A stretch of 64,000 nucleotides of DNA, from the NCBI RefSeq assembly GCF_020103725.1, contig NZ_JAHXBG010000005.1:62001-126000 (forward strand), given 5' to 3'. The notes beneath the pieces were generated by a model. It was not told the DNA's origin. It saw nothing but the letters and a program-made list of their open reading frames with translations, and made no database searches. Position 1 is the stretch's first letter, and each line of letters begins with the position of its first letter. Positions 52,201-59,683 of this stretch are shown piece by piece. This DNA is from Hyalangium gracile. Lineage in GTDB: Bacteria; Myxococcota; Myxococcia; Myxococcales; Myxococcaceae. Both the position numbers and the translations under genes were made by a program.

Positions 52201-54225
52201 TGGGACGTCTTCGGCGCGCTGGCCGCGGGCGCCGCCATCGTCATGCCCGAGGCGCGCTCGGAGCGCGTCCCCGAGCACTGGGCGCGACTCATCGAGGCCC
52301 ATGGCGTCACCATCTGGAACTCGGTGCCAGCGCTCCTGGAGATGCTGGTCGAGTTCCACCGGGTTCCCGAGTCCCCGCCCCTCACCAGCATGCGGCTGGC
52401 GATGCTCAGCGGTGACTGGATCCCGGTGAGCCTGCCCGATCGCGCACGCGCTCTCTGCCCGAAGGCCACGCTCATCAGCATGGGCGGAGCCACCGAGGCG
52501 TCCATCTGGTCCATCCTCTACCCCATCGGCGAGGTGGACCCGGCCTGGGCCAGCATCCCCTACGGTAAAGCCATGGCCGGACAGGCCATCCACGTGCTCC
52601 ACCCCGACCTGAGCCCCTGCCCGCCCTGGGTCGTCGGGGAGATCTTCATCTCGGGCGTCGGGCTCGCGCGCGGCTACTGGCGCAACCCGGAGCAGACCTC
52701 GAAGAGCTTCATTCCCCACCCCGCCGGGGGCCGGCTGTACCGCACCGGCGATCTCGGCCGGCTGCTGCCTGACGGCAACATCGAGATGCTCGGGCGCGCC
52801 GACACCCAGGTGAAGATCCGTGGCCACCGCATCGAGCTGGGGGAGATCGAGTCCACCCTGCTCGAGCACCCCTCGGTTCGCGGTGTCGTGGTCGCGGTCC
52901 AGGGCAAGGACGCCCAGACCCGACAGCTCGCCGCTTACGTCGTGCCGGCCGCTGCCTCGTCCGAGCAGACCTCGCCCGCCGTGCCCACCGCGAACGTGCC
53001 CGCGGCGGAGGAGCTCTCCCAGGACTCCGGCGTGGCCTCGAACATGGCGCTCTACACGCTGAGCGAGCCGGCCCGGCGCCGCAACGACTCGCCGCAGGAG
53101 CAGGTGCCGCTGCCCGCGCTGACGCCGGAGGCCGTGGCGCTCCACACGGCGCGGCGCACCACCCGGCGCTTCGCTTCCGGTCCCGTGGCTCGCGGGGACC
53201 TGGAGCGGCTCCTCACCTGTCTGCTGCCGGTCCGCATCGACTCCAGCCCGTTCCCCAAGTACCGATACCCGTCGGCCGGGAGCCTCCAGGCGGTGCAGGT
53301 GTACCTGGACGTGAAGCCCGGAGGCGTCGAGGGGCTCAGCGCCGGACTCTGGTACCTGGATCCGGGAACGCGGCAGATCGCGCGGCTGGCGCCGTTCCAG
53401 GAGCCTCCCGAGACCCTGCACGCGGAGCGGAACCGTCCCATCCACGCGGCCTCCGCCTTCTCGCTCTTCCTCATCGGCCGCCTGGGCGCGATCGAGCCCA
53501 TCTACGGGCCTCTCTCGCGCGACCTGTGCCTGCTCGAGGCGGGCTACATCGGGCAGCTGCTCATGAGCGAGGCGAGCGCCCTCCGGCTGGGCCTCTGCCC
53601 CATCGGGAGCGTGGACTTCGGCGCCATCTCCAGCCGCTTCGCGCTGGAGCCCGGAGACGTGTTCCTGCACGCGCTCCTCGGCGGCGGGCTGCCCGCGGAG
53701 GAGCACAGCGCGGTCCAGCCCGCCCAGGCCATGGATCCGCTGCTGGCCGAGCTCCGCCGCTTCCTCCAGGAGCGGCTGCCCGGCTACATGGTCCCCTCCG
53801 CCTGGCGGGTGCTCCCGGAGCTGCCGCTCACCGCGAACGGCAAGGTGGATCGGCGCGCGCTGCCCGAGGCGTGGAGCCTCAAGGAGTCCCGCACTGTCTC
53901 GCGGGCAGCCTCGGACGATGTCACGGAGTCGCTGCGCGAGCTGATCGCGGAGGAGCTGGGGGCCAGCCCCACGCACTCCGATGAGAACCTCTTCGCGCTG
54001 GGCGCGTCGTCGATCCAGCTCATCCGCCTCCACCGGCGCATCGCCGAGTCCCTGGGCGGTGGGCTCCCCCTGGTCGAGCTGCTGCGCAACCCGACCCTGG
54101 GGCAGATCGCGGCGCACCTCGCGGGGAAGACGGCGGAGGACGGCGCGGCGGAGCCCGCATCGGCTCGGGGCGCGCGCAGGCGACGGGCGCTCGGACGCGC
54201 GGGACGGACGGAGCGCAAGGCATGA
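46207..54225 (+). CDS. NRPS starter and thiazole module: AL-KR-PCP-Cy-A-Ox-PCP
   Basis: 2672 residues. (1) 1-150, a remnant resembling an adenylation C-terminal subdomain (LPRGPGGEVDEAAL). (2) 185-720, acyl-AMP ligase: LLLLTSGSTGLPKAV, GMSETCSAV, TGDLG, GKIQR. (3) About 900-1190, KR with GGAGGLG and a YSAEK (YxxxK) site. (4) PCP1 with S1296. (5) Cy 1355-1790 with DLLVLDGSS (D1491, D1496, S1499), the heterocyclisation DxxxxDxxS motif. (6) A domain 1800-2550, interrupted between A8 and A10 by (7) an FMN oxidase (2290-2500) of the McbC/nitroreductase fold. (8) PCP2 with S2602. Pocket residues read D-L-W-N-M-S-M-I-W-K by alignment to GrsA, close to the cysteine code. Predicted result: starter acid plus Cys gives a thiazole. 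Confidence 0.93.
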   Translation: MPSTTPGGRTTSEARQRHVHGVHEYVIRSRSGPSGETLQVVYAVPDEATLATLSGGSEALGALLERFGAVGARPAGLALLSSLPRGPGGEVDEAALERAEVFDPGLTARCAEALRRASLEGVAEVELAAPPVPLPFHVSDLLADWHSTGPAQETGPTEERPTAGDGPLSVSVGPRLERPAGSPRTLAATLVRAANAHPEHGVLHLSKDGSERFERYPELLRRASRTVTGLRARGLRPGEPVLLLLDDPAAFLGGFWGVTLAGGIPVPLTIPPSFEPSNGNVRKIGHAWRMLEKPLLLTEPTLVAAARGLEQSLELEGLRVASLGELEAHEPTSEFHAPAPETTALLLLTSGSTGLPKAVTQTHQSLTDWLLATEVCHGFDSREVSVNWMPLDHVGGIVMFHLRDVWLGARQVHAHTAYVLEEPLRWMELISRHRATITWAPNFAYGLINERAATIAEKSWDLSSLRFILNAGEAIVARTARRFMSVLAPKGLPAHAMRPAWGMSETCSAVTYSQHFRLDTTSDTDSFVEVGAPIPGFEVRIVDAEDKPVPERRSGRLQVRGLTVTRGYHANPTQNRESYTADGWFKTGDLGMLREGRLTITGREKDLIIINGVNFYSHEIEAEVEEVPGVEVSFTAACPIRVGGRDTDELAIFFHPVEAEGEALVALLGEIRRRVAQRCGVQPTYVVPVTRDDIPKTAIGKIQRSQLKTRFEQGEFDATCKRMDILGRTAQTVPAWFHRPVWTRRPLSPSEPLPAGSTVLVLSGEQDALARSVCERLAAQGHRVLSARAAVTPESYRSLLATARQQGEPVRAVIDLLALAEAPSAVDQSEVASASRVASLVALAQALEAGHEGEVRLLLVTRRGQQVLGKESVVAEQSPAIALLRSLAHEKPWVRAKSVDLEDPTSPRSVEFLLTELASHDGDEEVAWRGEERFRRALEPVAMRAEERQPLPFRAGGFYVLAGGAGGLGVALAEYLLERWRARLLLIGRSAAPQERLQSLRSRARHVDDILYVSADIADPRALGEALAQARARWDQRPDGFIHLAGQFQSRTLDEERPEAIASRLSDSMRGAHHLAKLAREHKAFFLAYSSVNGTFGGHGAGLYSAEKRYLDMLTSALHAEGHRAWSIAWSVWDEVGMSQGLGLKSAARAAGFLPLSPREGMRSLLGVLHRPLPFALVGLDSSHWRIERLVSGAEPRSLLTLAAYAEVPAGRKAPRLQATDCLGRPWMCAPRSVPALPRRPDGGVDLAALRRPEEATGKVAPTTQTEKQLALLWERDLGLGPVGVQDNFFERGGSSLLAAKMISRIRESFGVALSLHVLFEAGTVEQLARRIDQARQEAPATRAEPQGLRPDPAHALEPFPLNEIQLAYWLGESELLETGGIACRYLQEFEATGLDTVRLQDAWNRVVERHLMLRCVVLEGGQQRILPRVPRHAFREADLRGWRPEDVEEALSTARQEMMERRAGPGGWPRFEIRLHHLDGGKLRITVALDLLVLDGSSLVLVFQEWGRFYREPSTVAEPLEITFRDYILTASNAVSSEDRERARSYWLSRIDSLPPAPALPLAREPSTLTRPRFSRRAVRIEPAKWATLQARARECSVLPSIVLCTAFSEVLSRWTREPRFTLNLTRFERLPLHPRVDELIGDFTSLELLEVDASGAVAFSARAQAVQSRLVKDLDAQAFHGVEVMRAMAARHGGTRAPMPVVFTSLLRDFAAMDWLGEPVFRLGQTPQVWLDHVVLERAGALHVEWYTVDELFPEGLIDELFGAFLSRLEALAASEARWDAPVSALAPPPCTGPLLGEGRLLHEPFLQRAAEAPERIAVIAPERQLTYGELRALAAEAAARVRQAGAGPEQLVAVVMEKGWEQVVAVLGILEAGAAYLPIDPSLPRERIRYLLEEGGARVALTQSWVDSRLDWPRELVRYTVDTFHGATPEALASAARPDSLAYVIYTSGSSGRPKGVAIEHSAALNTVLDVNQRFSVGPEDRVLALSSLSFDLSVWDVFGALAAGAAIVMPEARSERVPEHWARLIEAHGVTIWNSVPALLEMLVEFHRVPESPPLTSMRLAMLSGDWIPVSLPDRARALCPKATLISMGGATEASIWSILYPIGEVDPAWASIPYGKAMAGQAIHVLHPDLSPCPPWVVGEIFISGVGLARGYWRNPEQTSKSFIPHPAGGRLYRTGDLGRLLPDGNIEMLGRADTQVKIRGHRIELGEIESTLLEHPSVRGVVVAVQGKDAQTRQLAAYVVPAAASSEQTSPAVPTANVPAAEELSQDSGVASNMALYTLSEPARRRNDSPQEQVPLPALTPEAVALHTARRTTRRFASGPVARGDLERLLTCLLPVRIDSSPFPKYRYPSAGSLQAVQVYLDVKPGGVEGLSAGLWYLDPGTRQIARLAPFQEPPETLHAERNRPIHAASAFSLFLIGRLGAIEPIYGPLSRDLCLLEAGYIGQLLMSEASALRLGLCPIGSVDFGAISSRFALEPGDVFLHALLGGGLPAEEHSAVQPAQAMDPLLAELRRFLQERLPGYMVPSAWRVLPELPLTANGKVDRRALPEAWSLKESRTVSRAASDDVTESLRELIAEELGASPTHSDENLFALGASSIQLIRLHRRIAESLGGGLPLVELLRNPTLGQIAAHLAGKTAEDGAAEPASARGARRRRALGRAGRTERKA

Positions 54226-54262
54226 CGGTGTCGGTGCACGTCGGCTTCAAGGGGATGGGGCG

Positions 54263-57200
54263 ATGAGCGATCTGGCGGACACCTCCGCTCCCGGCGTCGC
54301 GATCGTCGGCATGAGTGGCCGCTTCCCGGGCGCGTCCGATCTGGAGCGCTTCTGGGCGAACCTGCGCGACGGGGTGGAGTCCATCACCTTCTTCCCCGAG
54401 GCGGGTCCAGCCGTGCCGGGCTACGTGCCGGCCAAGGGCATCCTCGACGACATCGAGGGCTTCGACGCGTCGTTCTTCGGCATCCCTCCGCTCGAGGCCG
54501 AGCTGATGGATCCGCAGCACCGGCTGTTCCTGGAGTGCGCCTGGGAGGCGCTCGAGGAGGGAGGCTGCACGGCGGCGGGCTTCCGCGGCGTCGTGGGCGC
54601 CTTCGCGGGCTGCAGCATGAGCGCCTATCTGCTGCACGCGCTCGGGGGACTGGCTCGGGAGCTGTCCGGCTCGCCGATGGGGCTGCAGGCGCTGATCGGC
54701 AACGACAAGGACTACCTGGCCACGCTCGCCGCGTACAAGCTGGGCCTGGAAGGCCCCTGCGTCTCCGTGCAGACGGCGTGCTCCACCTCGCTGGTGGCCG
54801 TGGCGATGGCCTGCCAGAGCCTGCTCCTGGAGGAGTGTGATGCCGCGCTCGCCGGCGGCGTCACCCTGCGGATTCCCCAGCGGATCGGCTACCTGGCTCC
54901 CGAGGGCGGAGTGCTCTCGCCGGATGGGCACTGCCGGGCCTTCGACGTGGCGGCGCAGGGCACCACGCTGGGCAGCGGCGTTGGGGTGGTGCTGCTCAAG
55001 CGCCTGGAGGATGCGCTGGAGGCGGGAGACCGCATCCACGCCGTCATCCGAGGCTGGGCCACCAACAACGACGGCGCCCGGCGGATTGGCTTCACGGCTC
55101 CGGGGCTCGATGGCCAGGCCGAGGTCATCGCCTCGGCGCACGAGTTCGCGGATGTGTCCCCGGACTCCGTGTCCTATGTGGAGGCGCACGGCAGCGGCAC
55201 TCCGCTGGGCGACTCCATCGAGATCGCCGCGCTCACCCGAGCGTTCCGGAAGAAGACGTCCCGCCGTGGCTTCTGTGGCGTGGGCTCGGTGAAGACCAAC
55301 GTCGGGCACCTCGAGTGCGCGGCGGGGGTCACGGGGCTCATCAAGGTCGCGCTGATGCTGCGGCATCGCGAGCTGGTGCCCAGCCTCCACTTCCAGACGC
55401 CCAACCCGCGCATCGAGTTCCAGGAGAGCCCCTTCCACGTCGTCACCCGCCACCAGCCGTGGCGGAGCCAGGGAGGGCCGCTGCGCGCGGGCATCAGCAG
55501 CTTCGGGATCGGCGGTACCAACGCGCACCTGATCGTCGAGGAGCCTCCACAGGCCCCCAGAGTCCAGCGGGCGCAGCATGTCCCCGCGTCCTGGGCCCTG
55601 CCCCTGTCGGCGCCCACTCCCGAGGCGCTTCGGGAGCAGGCCGAGCGCCACGCCCGCCATCTGGAAGGTCTGACTGCTCCAGAGGAGCTGCCTCGGGTCT
55701 GCGCCGCCTCCGCCCTCCGACGGAAGCACCATGCTCACCGGCTGGTGGCCATCGGCTCCCAGGCTTCGGAGCTGGTGAGCCAGCTGAGAGCCTGGGCCCG
55801 CGAGGGCGACGCCCCGGGTGTGCATGCGGGGAAGGTCGAGAGCTCCAACGGCCCCGTCTTCGTGTTCTCCGGACAGGGCGGGCACGCGGCGCGGATGGGC
55901 CACACCCTGGCGCAGCAGGAGCCGGTGTTCCGAGAGGCGCTCCGCCGGTGTGACGAGGCCCTGCGGCCCCACCTGGGGTGCTCCATCATCGAGGAGCTTG
56001 GCAGGCCTGCCGAGTCGTCCCGGCTGCAGCAGGTGGAGCTCACCCAGCCCGCCATCTTCGCGATCCAGGTCGCCCTGGCGGCGCTGTGGCGCGCGTGGGG
56101 TGTGCAGCCCTCGGCGGTCCTGGGGCACAGCATGGGCGAGGTGGCCGCCGCGCATGTGGCGGGCGCGCTGGAGCTGGCGGACGCCGCGCGGGTCATCGCC
56201 GTGCGCAGCAAGCTCGCGTCCCGTCTCTCGGGTCAGGGTGGAATGGTGCTGCTCGACCTGACCGCCTCCGAGGCCGACGCGCTGGCTCGTTCGGTGTCTC
56301 CGCTCCTGAGCGTCTCGGCGCACAACGGGCCACGCACCACCGTCGTCTCGGGGCCTCCCGAGTCGCTCGAGTCGCTCATGTCCACCGCCGCGGCCCGAGG
56401 CATCTTCTGTCGACGGCTCCCCGTGGACTTCAGCGCGCACGGGCCCCAGGTGGAGCCCCTGCTCGGGGAGATGACCACGGCGCTCGCCGGACTGCGGCCG
56501 AAGGCTCCCACCGTGCCGATGATCTCCTCGGTGACGGCGGCGCTGATCGATCGGACGCCGCTGGACGCGAGGTACTGGGCCAGCAACCTGCGCAACACCG
56601 TCCTCTTCACCGAGGCGGTGGACAGCGCGCTGACGCGCGGCTCGAAGCTCTTCCTCGAGCTGGCACCGCACCCGCTCCTCTCGGTGGCCATCCAGGAGCA
56701 GCTCCAGGGCCGGGGCGGCCGGGCGATAGGCTCGCTGCAGCGAGACGTTGGTGATCGACAGGCGATGCTCGAAGCGCTGGCGCAGCTCCACGTCGCGGGA
56801 GTCCCGGTGGGCTGGAGCGCGGTGCAGCCCCTGTCCGGGCCCGCGCCCTCGCTGCCGACCTACGCGTGGCAGCGGCGGCCCTACTGGTACTCGGGGGCTT
56901 CGGCTTCCACGGGTCAGGGGAGCTTCGAGCATGGGCACTCGGGGCCGGAAGCGGGTCAGCCCCGGCGGTTCACTCCGGCGGACAGGGCTGGCGTCCATTA
57001 CCGGGAGTGGGTGCTGGATCCGGCCACGCTCGCGGAGCTGCGAGACCACCGCATCGCTGGCACCCCCACGTTCCCGGGCAGTGCCTTCCTGGTCCTGGCC
57101 CTGCAGGCGGCGCGCGAGGAGCTGGGCGGCAGCGACCTGAGCCTGCGAGACATCGAGTTCCAGCGCCCACTGCGCCTCGCTCCTCCCGAGCGGAGTCGCC

Positions 57201-59683
57201 TTCAGCTCGTGCTGGAGCAGGACTCGAAGGGGGAGACGACCTTCCACTTCTCGGGCCGCGCAGATGGTGTCACGGGCTCGGAGGCCTGGGTGCAGTACGC
57301 ACGTGGCCGCGTGGTCCGGGAGTCTCTGGCTGGCGGCGATGCGCCCGATCTGGAGGGCCGGCTCCGACAGGCACGGGTGCGCCTCTCGGCCGATGCGCAC
57401 TACGGCGCGCTGGTCCGGCGCGGCCTGGACTACCGGGAGAGCTTCCACGCCATCGAGCAGCTCGGCGTCGAGGCGGATGGAGGTGTCGCCCGGCTGGCTT
57501 CGGCGTCTTCCCACGCTTCGGCGCTCGGGCCGCTTCCTGTCAGCCCGGGGCAGCTGGACTCGGCCATGCAGGTCTGCGCGGCCTTGCTCCACGCAGGACC
57601 GGACACTCCCGAGAGCGCGACCCGCACCTTCGTGCCGGTGAGCATCGCGTCCTTCTCCCTGGGACGGAGCGAGAGCGCTCCGGACCTGCGCTGGAGCTGC
57701 TTCCAGCGTCGGCACGGAGACACCACGAGTAGCGACTCCTTCGAAGGGGACATCACCCTTCATGCCGCTTCGGGCGTCCGCATCGGAAGCCTCACCGGGC
57801 TCCGCTTGCATGCCCTGGCCGCCGACACGGGCTCGACGTCCGAGGGGGACTTCTTCGAGGTGCGTTGGGTCCCGCAGGCCCTGACCGGCTCGGCGCCCCT
57901 GCCGCTCTCGCGGAGATGGTTGATCCTCTCGGACCGTACCGGGTTCGGAGAGCGCCTGGCGGCTCGCCTCGAGTCAGAGGGCGGACGGTGCACCCTCGTC
58001 CCCTCCTCGGAGGAGGGCCGCGCCGCGCTGGAGCAGGCGTTGGCCGAGCGCTTCGATGACATCATCCACCTGGGCAGCCTGGGGAGCGAGGCGGTAGCCA
58101 TGCCCGATGCCTCCGGACTGCGCGCGGCCATCGACTCGGGCTGCGGGGCCCTGGTGGACCTCGTGCGGTTGCTGTCCTCCCGAGCCCATCGCAGTCGGCT
58201 CTGGGTCGTGACGGAGCGGTCCCAGGCCACGGTGCCCGGGGATGTCCCCTCCCCTGTCAGCGCGACGGTGTGGGGACTGGGTCGGACCCTCCCCCACGAG
58301 CACCCGGAGCTGTCCTGCCGGCGCATCGACCTCGACGACCCGGCCTCTCCCGCCCTCCTCTCCGCCGTGCTCGACGAGCTCCGGCAGGAGGGCGCCGAGG
58401 ACGAGATCGCCCTTCGTGGCTCGCGGCGCTTCGTCTCGCGCCTCGTGTCCGCCCAGCCTCACACTCCCGCGGCGGAGGTCCGCTTCGACGCACGGGGGAC
58501 CTACCTCATCACGGGGGGACTGGGAGGCATCGGCCTGGAGCTGGCGCACTGGCTGGCAGACCGCGGAGCGACGACGCTCGCGCTGCTCGGCCGGACGCCT
58601 GCTTCCGAGCGAGCGCAGGCCCGACTCGAAGCGCTCCGTCTGCGAGGCATCACGGTCCACGTGGCACTGGCCGATGTGTCCGACCCCGAGGCCCTGTCCG
58701 CGGCGCTCCGGCGCATCCGCTCCGGGTGCCCTCCGCTGCGCGGCGTCTTCCATGCGGCCGGTGTCCTGGATGACGATCCGCTGCGCCACCTGGACCGAGA
58801 CCGCTTCTGGAAGGTGCTGGCGCCGAAGCTGGCCGGTGCGCTCCACCTCGACCGCCTCACGCGCGACGACGCGCTGGAGTCGCTGGTCCTCTTCTCCTCG
58901 ACGGCCTCCGTGCTCGGCTCACCGGGACAAGGGAACTACGCCGCGGCGAACCAGGCGCTGGATGCCCTGGCGCACGCACGACGGGCTCGGGGCACTCCGG
59001 CCATCAGCGTGAACTGGGGAGCCTGGGCGGAGGTAGGCCTCGCCGCCGCGCGCTTCGGCATGGGGGATGGAGCCGCGCTCCGAGGCATCGCCGCGGTGAG
59101 CCCGGCCCAGGGGCTCGCGGCGCTCGGCCGGATTCTCGCCTGGAATCCGGTGCAGGTTGCCTCGCTCCGTTTCCACCCCTCATCGTGGGTGGCCTTCCAC
59201 TCGACCGCGGCCCGAGCCCCTCGCCTCGCGCCCGTCCTCGGCGACGCGGTGAGCCCAGCATCTGCCCAGGCCACGGCCTCCACGACAGTCTCCGCGACAG
59301 GTGGATTCGAAGCCATCGTGGCGCGAGAGGTGGCGCGGGTGCTGCGCATCCCCGAGGAACAGCTCGACGCACGGCAGCCGCTCGGCGCGCTGGGCCTCAG
59401 CTCCTTGATGGGGCTGGAGCTGCGCAACCGGCTGCAGCGGCTGGCCGGGGTGCCGCTACCCGCCACGCTCCTCTGGAACCATCCGACGATCGCCGCGCTC
59501 GCCGAGAGCGTGGAGGCGATGCGCGGCAAACACCTCTCCCGCCCCCCCGAGCGTGAAGCGGCCGCCCCCGCGCCACTCGCTCCGGAACCCACTCCGCCAC
59601 GGCCAGAGCCGCTCTCCCGAGAGGAGCTGGCCCAGGCGCTCGCCCAGGAACTGGCAGCCGCCAGGAAGACGAGGACGCGATGA
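54263..59683 (+). CDS. Type I polyketide synthase module KS-AT-DH-KR-ACP
   Basis: 1806 residues, one complete module. KS 10-430: C173 in TACSTS, VEAHGSGT, KTNVGHLE. AT about 535-850: S623 in GHSMGE; the FSAH specificity segment fits neither HAFH nor YASH, so malonyl versus methylmalonyl is left open. DH about 905-1180: H929 in DHRIAGTPTFPG and D1099 in PGQLDSAMQ, both intact. KR about 1190-1610: GGLGGIG, HAAGVLDDD (B-type LDD) and NYAAAN. ACP: S1714 in GLSSLMGLEL. No ER. The module should add C2 and leave a double bond next to the thiazole. The C-terminal helical tail looks like a docking element. ATG at 54263 after GGGGATGGGG. Confidence 0.95.
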   Translation: MSDLADTSAPGVAIVGMSGRFPGASDLERFWANLRDGVESITFFPEAGPAVPGYVPAKGILDDIEGFDASFFGIPPLEAELMDPQHRLFLECAWEALEEGGCTAAGFRGVVGAFAGCSMSAYLLHALGGLARELSGSPMGLQALIGNDKDYLATLAAYKLGLEGPCVSVQTACSTSLVAVAMACQSLLLEECDAALAGGVTLRIPQRIGYLAPEGGVLSPDGHCRAFDVAAQGTTLGSGVGVVLLKRLEDALEAGDRIHAVIRGWATNNDGARRIGFTAPGLDGQAEVIASAHEFADVSPDSVSYVEAHGSGTPLGDSIEIAALTRAFRKKTSRRGFCGVGSVKTNVGHLECAAGVTGLIKVALMLRHRELVPSLHFQTPNPRIEFQESPFHVVTRHQPWRSQGGPLRAGISSFGIGGTNAHLIVEEPPQAPRVQRAQHVPASWALPLSAPTPEALREQAERHARHLEGLTAPEELPRVCAASALRRKHHAHRLVAIGSQASELVSQLRAWAREGDAPGVHAGKVESSNGPVFVFSGQGGHAARMGHTLAQQEPVFREALRRCDEALRPHLGCSIIEELGRPAESSRLQQVELTQPAIFAIQVALAALWRAWGVQPSAVLGHSMGEVAAAHVAGALELADAARVIAVRSKLASRLSGQGGMVLLDLTASEADALARSVSPLLSVSAHNGPRTTVVSGPPESLESLMSTAAARGIFCRRLPVDFSAHGPQVEPLLGEMTTALAGLRPKAPTVPMISSVTAALIDRTPLDARYWASNLRNTVLFTEAVDSALTRGSKLFLELAPHPLLSVAIQEQLQGRGGRAIGSLQRDVGDRQAMLEALAQLHVAGVPVGWSAVQPLSGPAPSLPTYAWQRRPYWYSGASASTGQGSFEHGHSGPEAGQPRRFTPADRAGVHYREWVLDPATLAELRDHRIAGTPTFPGSAFLVLALQAAREELGGSDLSLRDIEFQRPLRLAPPERSRLQLVLEQDSKGETTFHFSGRADGVTGSEAWVQYARGRVVRESLAGGDAPDLEGRLRQARVRLSADAHYGALVRRGLDYRESFHAIEQLGVEADGGVARLASASSHASALGPLPVSPGQLDSAMQVCAALLHAGPDTPESATRTFVPVSIASFSLGRSESAPDLRWSCFQRRHGDTTSSDSFEGDITLHAASGVRIGSLTGLRLHALAADTGSTSEGDFFEVRWVPQALTGSAPLPLSRRWLILSDRTGFGERLAARLESEGGRCTLVPSSEEGRAALEQALAERFDDIIHLGSLGSEAVAMPDASGLRAAIDSGCGALVDLVRLLSSRAHRSRLWVVTERSQATVPGDVPSPVSATVWGLGRTLPHEHPELSCRRIDLDDPASPALLSAVLDELRQEGAEDEIALRGSRRFVSRLVSAQPHTPAAEVRFDARGTYLITGGLGGIGLELAHWLADRGATTLALLGRTPASERAQARLEALRLRGITVHVALADVSDPEALSAALRRIRSGCPPLRGVFHAAGVLDDDPLRHLDRDRFWKVLAPKLAGALHLDRLTRDDALESLVLFSSTASVLGSPGQGNYAAANQALDALAHARRARGTPAISVNWGAWAEVGLAAARFGMGDGAALRGIAAVSPAQGLAALGRILAWNPVQVASLRFHPSSWVAFHSTAARAPRLAPVLGDAVSPASAQATASTTVSATGGFEAIVAREVARVLRIPEEQLDARQPLGALGLSSLMGLELRNRLQRLAGVPLPATLLWNHPTIAALAESVEAMRGKHLSRPPEREAAAPAPLAPEPTPPRPEPLSREELAQALAQELAAARKTRTR

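Noticed and set aside
54020-57811. Long minus-strand open frame across the PKS
   Set aside because: Antisense to KS, AT and DH domains with intact active sites; low-complexity protein with no recognisable fold.
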